From Chloroflexota bacterium (lineage in GTDB: Bacteria > Chloroflexota > Anaerolineae > Anaerolineales > Villigracilaceae): a stretch of DNA of 64,000 bases. The stretch covers positions 1-64,000 of the forward strand of contig JAKAKJ010000080.1 in the NCBI GenBank assembly GCA_021824575.1, in the 5' to 3' direction. Position 1 is the stretch's first letter; every line of letters starts with the position of its first letter. A program made the translations under genes and the position numbers. A model generated the notes under the pieces. That model saw only the letters and a program-made list of their open reading frames with translations, ran no database searches and had not been told where the DNA came from. Below, piece by piece: positions 1-8,958 of the stretch.

Positions 1-244
1 AATGCCAGCGATACCCATCCCAGTAGCCGCACGGGTTGGGAGGCGGGCAGTCATTGGCCTGCGCCACTCCCGGCCCAAATGGATAAGTCACGAGCCGGTC
101 GGGAACCCGGGAAGGAGGCAGCCACTCCGGTCCCGCAAACGAAACCATCAGAACGAGAAAGACAATGCCCAGAAAAAACCAATGCGGCAGAAAATGTTCA
201 AAACGTTTTGGCTGACTTGGGATTCTCCTTTGGGTGCGATGCAT
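1..244 (-). CDS. Secreted or membrane-anchored protein, N-terminal fragment
   Basis: The minus-strand frame stays open from an ATG at 244 to the window edge, about 81 codons, so the 3' part is missing. The start follows a good ribosome binding site (AAGGAAGGGAG, a few bases upstream). A basic N-terminus (MHRTQRRIPSQPKRF) precedes one hydrophobic segment at about residues 24-40 (FFLGIVFLVLMVSFAG), then a Pro/Cys-rich extracytoplasmic part containing CPPPNPCGYWDG. This looks like a signal anchor with an exported domain. No family is recognised from the fragment. Start and frame are fairly sure, the function is unknown. Confidence 0.6.
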   Translation of the reverse strand, partial: MHRTQRRIPSQPKRFEHFLPHWFFLGIVFLVLMVSFAGPEWLPPSRVPDRLVTYPFGPGVAQANDCPPPNPCGYWDGYRWH

Positions 245-282
245 TCTCCCTTCCTTTTGCAGCAGCGAGTTGATTGGACAAC

Positions 283-288
283 ATTATA
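283..288 (-). promoter_or_regulatory. Candidate -10 box (TATAAT)
   Basis: On the minus strand a perfect TATAAT lies about 38 bases before the ATG of the edge-truncated secreted protein. No convincing -35 hexamer is visible at the expected spacing. The rest of 245-397 shows no gene. Confidence 0.4.
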
Positions 289-397
289 GCTCCGCCCATT
301 TTCGCTTTGCTTTGCAGGTTTGTTAGCCCCCCTATGCACCATCCCTTTATAAGCTCATCATAAGCACTTGGTAAGCAGGTCAAATGCATGCACCTCG

Positions 398-1507
398 TCA
401 CCCATAATTCCACACCTTGCTCACAAACCTCACCAATTGTTCCATTCCTTTTTCCGCGGGCGCGGTCTCAATGTATTCATGCACGGTATGCGAACCGCTC
501 CCCACTGTGACTCCCAACACAACCGCAGGAATTCCGCGGCTCAAAGGAATATTCGCATCCGTCGAACCGGCGGTCAATTCCGCCTTCCATCCCTGCTCAC
601 GCAAACATTCCTCGCCCAGTTTGACAAGCGGATGATCCGAAGGTATCTCCCCCGCCGGACGCTGGCCGATGATTTCAGATTCAATTGTCACACCGGCGCG
701 GCTTGCGGCACGAGCCAAATCTTCAACCTGCTCGGCCAGGCTGTTCAGCGTGCCAATACTTTCGGAGCGCAAGTCCAATTCGAACGTCGCTTCGGAGGCC
801 AGCACATTGACGCCGGTGCCGCCGGAAATTCTGCCGATGTTCAACGATGTACGCGGCGATGCCGGAACCGGCAACGAAGTAACTTGCGTCACAAGCCGCG
901 TCAATTCGTGGATGGCGGACGGCCGGCCAAAATCCGCCCACGAGTGCCCGCCCGCCGTCCGCGCGGTGATGCGATAACGGCGCACGCCAATGGCGCGGTG
1001 ATACACGTGTCCAACCGACGCGCCTTCGATGGCGAGATAGGCTATTACGTCCGCACCGAAACGATCCACAACAGCTTTCATACCGCGCAAGTCGCCAAGT
1101 CCCTCTTCGCATGCATTTGCCACAAACCAGACATCGCCCGGCAATTCGATTCTCCGTTCGCGCAATAACCACAATAATCCAAACAATGCCGCGACGCCCA
1201 TCGAATTATCGCCGATGCCCGGGCCATAAATACGATCCGATTCGCGCGTCGCATGAAGATTCGTATTGGCCGGGAAAACAGTATCGAGATGCGCCGAGAT
1301 GATCAGCGGCTTCCTCGTTTCATCTTTTATTGATGCGGGCAGCCGCGCGAGGACATTGCTCACTGAGTCAATCGAAACATCCTGCAATTTCTCACCGATA
1401 AATAAATCAAGTGCGAATTCCGCGCGTCTTTTTTCCTCGAACGTCGGCGCCGGGATTTGCTGGATTTGGATCGTAAGCTCGAGAAGGCGGTCAATGAAAT
1501 TCGTCAT
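398..1507 (-). CDS. M20-family metallopeptidase (ArgE/DapE/PepT-like)
   Basis: Predicted cytoplasmic dizinc amidohydrolase or peptidase of 369 residues, a normal M20 length. Visible landmarks are the first metal motif SAHLDTVF (H73, D75), the bridging Asp in GIGDNSMG (D100), the catalytic/metal Glu pair in NACEEGLGD (E134-E135), a further metal-ligand candidate near IEG (E161), and the C-terminal His in HTVHEYIE (about H343). The dimerisation-domain signature GGHSWADFG lies in the middle. These fit family M20; substrate (acyl-amino acid, di- or tripeptide) cannot be read. It lies 90 bases downstream of the PfkB gene in the same direction and may be cotranscribed with it. Confidence 0.88.
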   Translation of the reverse strand: MTNFIDRLLELTIQIQQIPAPTFEEKRRAEFALDLFIGEKLQDVSIDSVSNVLARLPASIKDETRKPLIISAHLDTVFPANTNLHATRESDRIYGPGIGDNSMGVAALFGLLWLLRERRIELPGDVWFVANACEEGLGDLRGMKAVVDRFGADVIAYLAIEGASVGHVYHRAIGVRRYRITARTAGGHSWADFGRPSAIHELTRLVTQVTSLPVPASPRTSLNIGRISGGTGVNVLASEATFELDLRSESIGTLNSLAEQVEDLARAASRAGVTIESEIIGQRPAGEIPSDHPLVKLGEECLREQGWKAELTAGSTDANIPLSRGIPAVVLGVTVGSGSHTVHEYIETAPAEKGMEQLVRFVSKVWNYG

Positions 1508-1597
1508 GGCAACCCTTCACCTTTTACCTTCCACTCATCACTTTTCTCTTCCTGCTTTTTGCGCCTGCTTTTGCGTTTTGCTTATTGCGTTTTGTCA

Positions 1598-2602
1598 TCA
1601 AACTTCCCTCACCAAATCCTTCAATGCGTTCAAACGCGCTTCCGCCAAACCGGGCAGCACATCTAACGGATAGAACGCGCCGCAGCCTTCCACTTTCAAC
1701 GACGCCGAAACATTTCCATATAACGCGGCTTGCAGCGGATCATACGTCTTTTTATAACCTGCGAGGAAGCCGCCGCAAAATGCATCGCCTGCGCCGGTCA
1801 AATCGGCCAGCCGCGCGGGATACGCCGGGATCTCCCATTTGTGTTTGCCGGCCACATCATACACCGATTGTCCAAGTGCGCCGCGCTTCACCACCACGAT
1901 TTCACATCCGTATTCGCCCAATGCCGCGGCCATCTCCCACAAATCATAGGTCTCGCCCCAGAAGAGTCCGCGCAGTTCTTCTTCGGATGGAAGAAAAGCT
2001 GTCAGCCCCGCGATGATCACACGCAGGTCACGGAAAAACGGCGGTGACATGTAACCCGGCGACGGGTCGAGCGTGAATGTGTTTGCTGATCCCGCTTTGA
2101 ATGCGACGATCAATTGATTGTGGCTTATAAAATCCAGCGGACAAAAATGGATGGCTTGCGCCTCGCGATATTCGATTGGAATTTCGATTGGAATCGGCGC
2201 GAGAAAATCGGGCTTTCTCGCGTCCTTCTGGACTTCGGGCGGACTCTGGTATCCAAGCAGTTCCTTCGGGAAAGTCAGCTCGCGCCGCGCAAATTGCGAG
2301 ACCGGTGTGCCGCGCGTGATCTCAAACTTTTCGTTGTATGCATGGAAGGAACGCAGATCAAGACTCTGCTCAAGGATTTTGATTCCTCGGATATCCAAGC
2401 CGCGCGATTCGATCTCCTTCAGCCATGCCCGCGGATAATCTTCTCCAACGCGCGCCAGCAAACCGGTTCCCTTTTCCCATGCCGTCAATCCGCCAGCCGC
2501 GTAAAGTGCGCTTCCGCCGGGCGCATCGAGCAATGGCTTCCCAACGGGAGGCAGAATATATTCGCGCGTCATGCGCCCAGCGATAACAAAAGTTGGCTTC
2601 AT
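1598..2602 (-). CDS. PfkB-family carbohydrate kinase
   Basis: Predicted ribokinase-fold sugar or nucleoside kinase of 334 residues. The C-terminal PfkB signature DLTGAGDAFCGGF is at about residues 267-279, with D273 as catalytic base, and the N-terminal GG motif (DAPGGSALYAAGG) is at about 27-39. Substrate is not identifiable. The start is taken as the ATG at 2602 rather than the TTG one codon earlier; no strong ribosome binding site is visible. It follows the histidine kinase gene by 59 bases on the same strand, so a short operon kinase - PfkB - M20 peptidase is possible. Confidence 0.85.
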   Translation of the reverse strand: MKPTFVIAGRMTREYILPPVGKPLLDAPGGSALYAAGGLTAWEKGTGLLARVGEDYPRAWLKEIESRGLDIRGIKILEQSLDLRSFHAYNEKFEITRGTPVSQFARRELTFPKELLGYQSPPEVQKDARKPDFLAPIPIEIPIEYREAQAIHFCPLDFISHNQLIVAFKAGSANTFTLDPSPGYMSPPFFRDLRVIIAGLTAFLPSEEELRGLFWGETYDLWEMAAALGEYGCEIVVVKRGALGQSVYDVAGKHKWEIPAYPARLADLTGAGDAFCGGFLAGYKKTYDPLQAALYGNVSASLKVEGCGAFYPLDVLPGLAEARLNALKDLVREV

Positions 2603-2661
2603 CAATTATTTTGCGGGTCGCGTTTGCGAAGTCCTCGAAGAGGGAAACGTGGTTGCATGCG

Positions 2662-3954
2662 TCACGGTAAAAACACATTCGACGCAGCTTCGACCTGCGT
2701 AACGTTGACCGGAAGCAGGAATGAAAAATTGCTTCCTTTTCCTTCGGCGCTCTCGGCCCAGATGCGCCCGCCGTGCATTTCGATCATCACCTTCGCGACC
2801 GAAAGCCCGAGGCCCATGCCGCCGTGACGCCGCGTGAGGTGCGACTCAACCTGATAGAAACGCTCAAAGATGCGCGGCAAATCTTTTGGGGGAATGCCGA
2901 TGCCATCATCAATCACCGAGACTTTGACATAGCCTGGCACTGATTCGCCTGACACAAAAATGTGTCCGCCATCGTCGGTGAACACAATGGCATTCTTCAC
3001 CAAATTGCTGAGGGCAATGGAAATCTTTCCGGCGTCCGCTTCGATGAACAGATCATCGCGGCCAAGCTCGGCCTTCAGCGTAATATTCCGTTTTGAAGCC
3101 ATATCTGAAAAAGAAGCTACCACTTCTTCGATGATGCGCGCCATCGAAACAGCCCGCTGCCGGACCCGCGCGCCGCCGGTTTCGTAGTTATCCACGTTGG
3201 ACAGGCTTTCGATGATCTCCTTCAATTTGGACGCATTCCTGATGATGATGTCCAATTGTTCGCGATAATCCTGTCCCAGCAATTCGCGCAGGAAGGTTGC
3301 ATGACCCAGAATCAATCCAAGTGGAGTGCGAAGCTCGTGGGAGGTGATGGCAATAAAATCATTCTTGAGGCGATCCAGTTCCGCAAGCTCGATCATACTG
3401 GCTTCGACGCGCCGCTGGAGGCTGGAATTGTGGATTGCCAGCGCGGTTGTCGTTGCAAGTGTCTCTAGGATTGTAGCGTCATCCTCGGTATAATCAGCGC
3501 TGGTTTTATTGACTGCTTCCAGCACGCCCAGCGGTTTTCCACCCACGATCAACGGAACAGCCAGAAGAGAGCGCGTCTCGAAAGCCAGAGCGAAATCCAC
3601 TTCACTGAAATGACGGGCATCCGCTTTGACGTCCGGGATGCGAAGCGGCTTTAGCTCGCGATACACCCAGCCCGCCGCGCTTTTGTCCAACGGAACCTGA
3701 ATGCCGCGCAGCGGTTCAAACTGATGCCAGGGAGCCGCCAAAAAACGAAGCGTGTTGGACTGCTCGTCGAATTCCAGGATGGAGGCCGCTTCGCTGTCAG
3801 TTAGCTCACCTGCCGCCGAGATCACGTTCTGAAGAAACGGTTCAAGTTCATGCGCATTATCGAGCGAGCGCACCAGTTCTGAAAGTCGCTCCAGGCGGAG
3901 CAGGCGTTCATTGGTCAGGCTGCTTTTTGCATTCGATTCTGAACTTGATTTCAT
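2662..3954 (-). CDS. GAF-domain sensor histidine kinase
   Basis: Soluble two-component sensor of 430 residues with no membrane segment. A GAF domain occupies about 25-180, then a dimerisation/phosphoacceptor helix with SHELRTPLG (H206), then a HATPase domain with N-box NLVKNAIVF (N321), G1 box DDGIGIP and G2 box GGMGLGLS. The last residues after 420 look like a short tail. The GAF and catalytic parts resemble those of the kinase at 58198-59403, so the two are probably paralogues. No response regulator is adjacent, making it an orphan kinase locally. It is divergent from the inositol-phosphate synthase gene, and its start codon touches a 14-bp palindrome. Confidence 0.92.
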   Translation of the reverse strand: MKSSSESNAKSSLTNERLLRLERLSELVRSLDNAHELEPFLQNVISAAGELTDSEAASILEFDEQSNTLRFLAAPWHQFEPLRGIQVPLDKSAAGWVYRELKPLRIPDVKADARHFSEVDFALAFETRSLLAVPLIVGGKPLGVLEAVNKTSADYTEDDATILETLATTTALAIHNSSLQRRVEASMIELAELDRLKNDFIAITSHELRTPLGLILGHATFLRELLGQDYREQLDIIIRNASKLKEIIESLSNVDNYETGGARVRQRAVSMARIIEEVVASFSDMASKRNITLKAELGRDDLFIEADAGKISIALSNLVKNAIVFTDDGGHIFVSGESVPGYVKVSVIDDGIGIPPKDLPRIFERFYQVESHLTRRHGGMGLGLSVAKVMIEMHGGRIWAESAEGKGSNFSFLLPVNVTQVEAASNVFLP

Positions 3955-3967
3955 GGTCTTAAGACCA
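3954..3967. promoter_or_regulatory. 14-bp perfect palindrome, possible operator
   Basis: TGGTCTTAAGACCA sits in the divergent spacer between the histidine kinase (its ATG begins at 3954 on the minus strand) and inositol-phosphate synthase. A perfect even palindrome of this size in a divergent promoter region could bind a dimeric regulator. This is inference only. Confidence 0.35.
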
Positions 3968-4034
3968 CCTTGTGCGGCAGGATAAATTCGTCAGTTGAGT
4001 TCGTTCTTTGGACAGTGCGTTGCAGCAACAAAAT

Positions 4035-4061
4035 TATACTCGTTTGAAGGAGGCCATACAC
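4035..4061 (+). promoter_or_regulatory. Likely -10 box and ribosome binding site of the inositol-phosphate synthase gene
   Basis: TATACT at 4035-4040 is followed by GAAGGAGG and an ATG at 4062. The GGAGG core, about eight bases before this ATG, is why the start is set here and not at the upstream in-frame TTG/ATG candidates. A TTGGAC at 4008-4013 is a poor -35 because the spacer is about 21 bases. Confidence 0.5.
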
Positions 4062-5147
4062 ATGGCAAATAAGAAAGTTCGTGTCGCGATCATCGGGGTT
4101 GGCAACTGCGCCTCGTCGCTGGTGCAGGGCGTTCATTTTTACAGGGACACTCCCGATGATGCGAAAGTGCCGGGACTGATGCACGTCAATCTCGGCGGTT
4201 ATCATGTTCGTGATATTGAATTCACACTGGGGATTGATATCAACCAGACGAAGGTGGAAGAAGACCTAGCGGATGCAATTTTCGCCGAGCCGAACAACAC
4301 TTACAAGTTCTGCGATGTGCCAAAGCTCAACGTGCCGGTGGTGCGCGGCATGACGCACGATGGGCTTGGCAAATATCTATCGGGTGTCATCAAGAAAGCG
4401 CCCGGACCGACGGCAGACATTGTAAGTTTGCTCAAGGAAACCAAGACGGATGTTGTCGTTTCGTATTTGCCGGTCGGGTCTGAAATGGCGACCAAATGGT
4501 ATGTCGAACAAATCCTCGAAGCGGGCTGTGCGTTCGTCAATTGCATCCCGGTATTCATCGCCTCGCAGGATTATTGGGGCAAGCGTTTCCGAGAAGCCAA
4601 CCTTCCGGTGCTGGGCGATGACATCAAGTCGCAGGTTGGCGCGACGATTTTGCACCGCGCGCTGGCCAGCCTGTTCGTGGATCGCGGCGTCCGCATTGAT
4701 CGCACCTACCAGCTCAACTTCGGCGGAAACACCGATTTTCTTAACATGCTCGAACGTGAGCGTCTCGAGAGCAAGAAGATTTCCAAGACCGGCGCGGTGA
4801 CCAGCATGATTCCGTACGACCTCGGCGCGGATAATGTTCACGTTGGCCCATCCGATTATGTGCCGTGGTTGAGCGACCGCAAGTGGTGCTACATCCGCAT
4901 GGAAGGCACGACCTTTGGTGATGTGCCGCTGAATCTGGAAACCAAACTCGAAGTGTGGGACAGTCCCAACTCGGCGGGTGTCGTTATTGACGCCGTGCGC
5001 TGCGCCAAGATCGCGTTGGATCGCGGCCTCAGCGGACCAATCGTCGGTCCGTCTTCCTATTTCTTCAAGACGCCGCCCAAACAATTCCGCGATAGCGTCT
5101 GCCGCGAAATGACAGAAGCCTACATCAAGGGCGAAAGCAACGACTGA
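4062..5147 (+). CDS. ino1: myo-inositol-1-phosphate synthase (L-myo-inositol-3-phosphate synthase)
   Basis: NAD-dependent cytosolic enzyme converting glucose 6-phosphate to inositol phosphate, the first step towards inositol lipids or thiols. At 361 residues it matches the short bacterial/archaeal form rather than the about 530-residue eukaryotic one. The Rossmann motif GVGNCASS is at about residues 12-19. Conserved stretches typical of the family follow, such as the [22 protein letters not shown] and SKTGAVTS regions that bind NAD and substrate, and an Asn/Lys-rich active-site segment [10 protein letters not shown]. It stands alone, with its own ribosome binding site and a following terminator. 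No inositol monophosphatase or phosphatidylinositol synthase is in the window. Confidence 0.95.
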   Translation: MANKKVRVAIIGVGNCASSLVQGVHFYRDTPDDAKVPGLMHVNLGGYHVRDIEFTLGIDINQTKVEEDLADAIFAEPNNTYKFCDVPKLNVPVVRGMTHDGLGKYLSGVIKKAPGPTADIVSLLKETKTDVVVSYLPVGSEMATKWYVEQILEAGCAFVNCIPVFIASQDYWGKRFREANLPVLGDDIKSQVGATILHRALASLFVDRGVRIDRTYQLNFGGNTDFLNMLERERLESKKISKTGAVTSMIPYDLGADNVHVGPSDYVPWLSDRKWCYIRMEGTTFGDVPLNLETKLEVWDSPNSAGVVIDAVRCAKIALDRGLSGPIVGPSSYFFKTPPKQFRDSVCREMTEAYIKGESND

Positions 5148-5169
5148 AAGACAAGAAGAAAAAGAGGAG

Positions 5170-5196
5170 AAGGCGCGTTTTGATGACGCGCCTTTT
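5170..5196 (+). terminator. Intrinsic terminator after ino1
   Basis: A 9-bp stem (AAGGCGCGT / ACGCGCCTT) with a seven-base loop is followed by TTTTCT, 20 bases after the synthase stop codon. An in-frame ATG at 5180 for the next gene lies inside this hairpin and was rejected. Confidence 0.8.
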
Positions 5197-5227
5197 CTGT
5201 TATTATTGTGCGAACCAAGATGATGAT

Positions 5228-6406
5228 ATGAACCAACAAAACTGCTTACTTCGTTCTCCTCGTTTCTTACTTCTGACCCTGCTCGCCGTTTTATTGACCT
5301 CCTGCCAGTCTGCGACTCCCACCGCGGACCCGAACGTCATCATGACTCAGGCTGTGCAAACGGCCTTCGCCGCGCTTCAGCAGAATCACGCCACCGCGAC
5401 GCCAGTCCCGACCAACACGACGGCGGCCACAGCTACGCCCGCATCGCTCACGCCGCCCGCGCTGCCGCCAACATTTACGACCAACGCGTTATCGCCGGGG
5501 GTCACTCCGCACACATATATTTCGGATTCCTGCCAATATATCAAAGACCAATGGACATCAACGAATGCTGCTCCGGGGACAATCGTCTTTGCAATCATGT
5601 TCCACAGCATCGAGAAAGGAACGGCGCAGGTCTCGGACCCGAAGAACGTCAGCGACAAAGATTTCCAAACCATGATGAACAGCCTGCACGATCAGGGATT
5701 TACGGCGATCAACACACAGCAGTTATCGGATTTTCTCTACCACAACGCCAACATCCCAGCGCGGTCTGTGATCTTGATTCAGGATGATCGTCATCAGGCA
5801 CAAAACTTTACGGATCATTTCCTGCCTTATTACAAAAAATGGGGCTGGCCCGTAGTCACTGGCTGGATCAGCGCGTTTGGCGGAAGCGATCCATTTTTGC
5901 AGGAAAACGTGGCCTTATCCAATCAAGGCTGGGTGGATTATCAAGCGCACGGCGTTGTCCATAATATTCCCATGAGCGACAGTTCCACGGATGAATATAT
6001 AACCGGCGAACTGCAGGGTTCGATTACGAACATCCAAAAATATTTCAACAAGACGCCCATTGCCATCATCTGGCCAGGCGGCGGATTTGGAGTCCGCCCC
6101 GTTCAATTTGCGCGCAAGTTTGGCTACCAGCTCGGATTCACGATCAATCCGCGCGGACCGATGATGTTCAACTGGATTCCGCTGGCAGACAAGATTGACC
6201 CCCAAAATCCGCTCTACATTCCCGAAGGTCCGGTCAACGATCCTTTGATGACTCTGCCGCGCTACTGGCCGTCGCAGGTTATGCCGGCCCTGGATGGCAT
6301 CCGTCAAATGGGCAACGCAGCGGCCGCGTACGCCCAACAAAATAAAGCCGCCGAACTGCAATATTACAACATCGTATGCGCGGCCAAAGATGGGCCAATC
6401 CAATAG
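5228..6406 (+). CDS. Lipoprotein with polysaccharide-deacetylase-like domain
   Basis: A 392-residue exported lipoprotein. The signal peptide ends in the lipobox LTSC (Cys about 24), followed by an Ala/Thr/Pro-rich linker to about residue 95. The folded part has NodB-like features: a first strand IVFAIMFHSIEKG, then a metal-type Asp pair LIQDDRHQ, and the GYQLGFTINPRG segment typical of the last strands of deacetylases. The usual complete His-x3-His metal motif is not obvious, so activity is uncertain. It probably acts on cell-surface polysaccharide. The ATG at 5228 is preferred because it gives a clean signal peptide and avoids the upstream terminator. No strong ribosome binding site is seen. 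Confidence 0.75.
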   Translation: MNQQNCLLRSPRFLLLTLLAVLLTSCQSATPTADPNVIMTQAVQTAFAALQQNHATATPVPTNTTAATATPASLTPPALPPTFTTNALSPGVTPHTYISDSCQYIKDQWTSTNAAPGTIVFAIMFHSIEKGTAQVSDPKNVSDKDFQTMMNSLHDQGFTAINTQQLSDFLYHNANIPARSVILIQDDRHQAQNFTDHFLPYYKKWGWPVVTGWISAFGGSDPFLQENVALSNQGWVDYQAHGVVHNIPMSDSSTDEYITGELQGSITNIQKYFNKTPIAIIWPGGGFGVRPVQFARKFGYQLGFTINPRGPMMFNWIPLADKIDPQNPLYIPEGPVNDPLMTLPRYWPSQVMPALDGIRQMGNAAAAYAQQNKAAELQYYNIVCAAKDGPIQ

Positions 6407-6479
6407 AAGGAAGAACGGTCGAAACGACCCGTCCTACCTGATCTATCTTTATTCCCGTTTCTCGAGGTTCAAATCAAAG

Positions 6480-6827
6480 ATGACCGCTTCCTGTATGTTT
6501 TGCAAAATCGCCAACAACGAATCCAAAGCAGAGATTGTGTACCGCGATGAAGAAGTAACTGCGTTCCGCGACATCCACCCTGTCGCGCCGATACATATTC
6601 TCATCATCCCGAACAGGCATATCGAATCTGCCAATGAAATAAAGTCCGAAGACCAATTGCTCGTCGGACACATGATCTTCACTGCGAGACAACTCGCCGC
6701 GCGGGAAGGCATTGATAAAGATGGCTATCGTTTGATTATGAACACTGGTCCGCGCGGCGGGCAGACGGTCTTTCACATGCATGTGCATTTGATCGGCCAG
6801 CGGCAAATGCATTGGCCGCCGGGATAA
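6480..6827 (+). CDS. HIT-family (Hint-like) nucleotide hydrolase
   Basis: A 115-residue histidine-triad protein, full length for the Hint branch. It starts with the typical SCMFCKIANNE and has the nucleotide-binding RDIHPVAPIHILIIPNRHI stretch and the catalytic triad HMHVHLIG near the C-terminus (about residues 100-107). Hint proteins hydrolyse AMP-lysine or other nucleoside phosphoramidates. The start at 6480 is chosen by family length; the second Met at 6495 is also possible and the ribosome binding site is weak. It is followed by a strong terminator shared with the convergent LysM gene. Confidence 0.92.
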   Translation: MTASCMFCKIANNESKAEIVYRDEEVTAFRDIHPVAPIHILIIPNRHIESANEIKSEDQLLVGHMIFTARQLAAREGIDKDGYRLIMNTGPRGGQTVFHMHVHLIGQRQMHWPPG

Positions 6828-6866
6828 TGATTCCAGTTAATTCCTCGATGAGCATCAAAAAATAAA

Positions 6867-6903
6867 ACACCCGACTTTCCAAAAAGTCGGGTGTCCTTTT
6901 TTT
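6867..6903 (+). terminator. Strong intrinsic terminator between convergent genes
   Basis: A perfect 12-bp stem (ACACCCGACTTT / AAAGTCGGGTGT) with a CCAA loop is followed by a run of Ts. On the opposite strand the stem is followed by a short T-run as well, so it may serve both the HIT gene and the LysM gene. Confidence 0.88.
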
Positions 6904-6973
6904 CTGTGATTGGGATGTTGTGACTGAAGAATGGTTCGCAGCTGATTTTCGCTATTACCCATCTTACAGCGAA

Positions 6974-7828
6974 TCATCGCCTCAACAATCCGCTTTGCTT
7001 AAGTTTGCTCTGCGGCCTCCGCAAACGGAGCGCGTACCAGCCGAGTCCAACCCCACCGAGAAGCATGAGTCCGCCAAAAATCCCGAGCAGAGGCGATGGG
7101 CCCCCGCCGCTGTCGCCGGGCGCGGTCTGGGCCGCCGTCGTGCCCTTGGATTGCGCACCGAAATCCACCTCCGAATTGTCGCCGGCTTTAAGATCGAGCG
7201 TGGAAGTCAGGCTCGTCGTCGGATTATAGTTATCGGGGATGGCTGCCGCGATACTGTAATGGCCTTCGGGAATATTCGTAAAACAAATGCCTTGATAGGC
7301 GTTGGGATCGGGATTGATCACGGTTGGCAAGGTCTTGGAGTATTTGCCGTTCGTCTCTGTCACGCTGATCGCGCCGCCTGCAATGGCCGATTCGTTTGGA
7401 TCGCGAAATCCATTGCCATTGATATCATCGAATAATAGAACACAGATTTGTGTTGTTCCCGCGGGCGGCGTGGGCGTGATGGTCGGCGGCAGAGGCGTGG
7501 GCGAAGGGCCGGGCGTCGCGGTTGGGACAATCGGGCCGCCCGTGCCAACGAGGACCTTTTGCCCAATTTGCAGATTTGAGCAATCGGTATTGATGGTTTC
7601 ATTCAATTGACGCAGCTGCGCGTCGGTGATGCCATATAGATATTCAATTTTGGTGCATGTATCGTTTTGTTGGACAATGTAATAAATGTTGCCGTTCGGT
7701 AGGGGCGTGTTGGTGGCGAACTGGATACCTTGAGCCGGAGGCGCGGCATGTGCCGGGAGGAAAAGTCCAAAGAGCACAATGGCCGAGACAACAAAACTTA
7801 TGATAACCAGCGGACGAATTTTCATCAT
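6974..7828 (-). CDS. Secreted LysM-domain protein with C-terminal membrane anchor
   Basis: A 284-residue envelope protein. A signal peptide ends near AHA (about residue 28). A LysM domain follows (YYIVQQNDTCTKIEYLYGIT to LQIGQKVLV, about 48-93), then a Thr/Pro-rich linker, then a beta domain with DINGNGFRDPNESAIAG, a calcium-type SdrD/Cna-B repeat signature, and finally a hydrophobic segment (about 245-265) and a basic tail. LysM binds peptidoglycan or chitin-like glycans; the Cna-B-like domain is structural. The start is the first of two tandem ATGs after a TTG. It is transcribed convergently with the HIT gene. Confidence 0.82.
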   Translation of the reverse strand: MMKIRPLVIISFVVSAIVLFGLFLPAHAAPPAQGIQFATNTPLPNGNIYYIVQQNDTCTKIEYLYGITDAQLRQLNETINTDCSNLQIGQKVLVGTGGPIVPTATPGPSPTPLPPTITPTPPAGTTQICVLLFDDINGNGFRDPNESAIAGGAISVTETNGKYSKTLPTVINPDPNAYQGICFTNIPEGHYSIAAAIPDNYNPTTSLTSTLDLKAGDNSEVDFGAQSKGTTAAQTAPGDSGGGPSPLLGIFGGLMLLGGVGLGWYALRLRRPQSKLKQSGLLRR

Positions 7829-7881
7829 CAAAATTATATCAGGAATAAAATCGGTCGTCTGCTGTGACGACCGATTGTTTT

Positions 7882-8895
7882 TTATTTCCCGTAACGTTTT
7901 CGAATTTCGGGCAGGAAATATTGATCGAAAAACGCGTCTACATTGTAATCAGGTTTCCAGCTCCAGTCGTTTCGCGCCAGCGAATCGTTCACATCCTCCG
8001 GCCACGAATCGACAATGCCCTGCCGGCGCGGATTCGGCTCGAAGCGGATGTCGGCACCGGGAAACGCTTTGAGCGCGCGGTCGCGGAATTGTCCGGCAGT
8101 CAACGCAAACGCGGCGACGTTATAAACCACGTGACTCAAATTTTCGCGCGGCACATCGGTCAGCATCAACAACGATTTGATCGCGTCCGGCATCGCCATG
8201 AAAGAAATTTTTGTGTCCTCGCGGACAAAGCAGGAGTATGGTTTCCCCTGCGCGGCGGCATGCAATATCTCAGGACCGTAATCACTCGTCCCGCCGCTGG
8301 GCAAGGTAAAGGCTGAGATCAAGCCCGGGAAACGGAGCGCACGAAAATCCAGCATGACCGGCGGATTTGGGTCAAGATGTCGCTGTCCGTAATAACGACT
8401 GTAATACATTCCCAGTTTTTCGCAATAAAGTTTATTGCATCCGTACATTGTGTGCGGTGTGTTGTACTCATCCTCCTTCACACACCCTGCAGATTCTTTC
8501 ACTTCAAGGCTTGCCATTCCATACGCGGCAATGGAACTCGGAAACAAAAACTTGACCGGCTTTTTATATTTCTCCGAGCGATAAGCCGCCAGCATCAGCA
8601 ACTGCATCGTGCCTTCGACATTGATGCGATGCGCTTCCTCTGTCGCAACTTCAGCCTTCGATGAAAGCGACGCCGCCAGGTGAAAAATGATGTCGAAATC
8701 GTAATCGTAAAAGGTCTTGATCTTGTAAACCAAATCCCCCTGCACATGCTCTGCCACCAAATCTTTGATCGTATCCGGCAGCGGCGCAATGTCTGCCGTT
8801 ACCACTCGATGCCCTCCCCGCTTCGATAATTCCTGCACCAGCGCCTGACCAATTTCCCCGCACGCGCCCGTCACCAGCACAGTTTTATCCGTCAT
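7882..8895 (-). CDS. SDR-type NAD-dependent epimerase/dehydratase, probable L-threonine 3-dehydrogenase
   Basis: Extended short-chain dehydrogenase of 337 residues. The cofactor motif TGACGEIGQ (G10, G13, G16) is at the N-terminus and the active-site YxxxK is in YGCNK. The C-terminal half carries features I associate with SDR-type threonine dehydrogenases: ALRFPGLIS, a GGTSDYGPEI block, SFMAMPDAIKS, and RRQGIVDSWPEDVNDSLARNDWSW. These favour oxidation of threonine to 2-amino-3-ketobutyrate over nucleotide-sugar epimerisation. A Kbl homologue at 32083-33261 would complete the pathway. The start at 8895 has AGGAGC eight bases upstream; longer upstream frames overlap the divergent lipoprotein and were rejected. 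Confidence 0.8.
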   Translation of the reverse strand: MTDKTVLVTGACGEIGQALVQELSKRGGHRVVTADIAPLPDTIKDLVAEHVQGDLVYKIKTFYDYDFDIIFHLAASLSSKAEVATEEAHRINVEGTMQLLMLAAYRSEKYKKPVKFLFPSSIAAYGMASLEVKESAGCVKEDEYNTPHTMYGCNKLYCEKLGMYYSRYYGQRHLDPNPPVMLDFRALRFPGLISAFTLPSGGTSDYGPEILHAAAQGKPYSCFVREDTKISFMAMPDAIKSLLMLTDVPRENLSHVVYNVAAFALTAGQFRDRALKAFPGADIRFEPNPRRQGIVDSWPEDVNDSLARNDWSWKPDYNVDAFFDQYFLPEIRKRYGK

Positions 8896-8958
8896 TAGAT
8901 GCTCCTGATATGCTAGAATGGGAATGCCGTTGTATTTTACAACACCTTTGAAATTTAT

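Noticed and set aside
368-1168. 266-residue plus-strand open frame
   Set aside because: It lies opposite the M20 peptidase, has no family motif, and is Arg-rich as expected for a shadow of a GC-rich gene.
4377-5084. 235-residue minus-strand open frame opposite ino1
   Set aside because: Composition is that of an antisense shadow, no ribosome binding site, and ino1 is unmistakable on the other strand.
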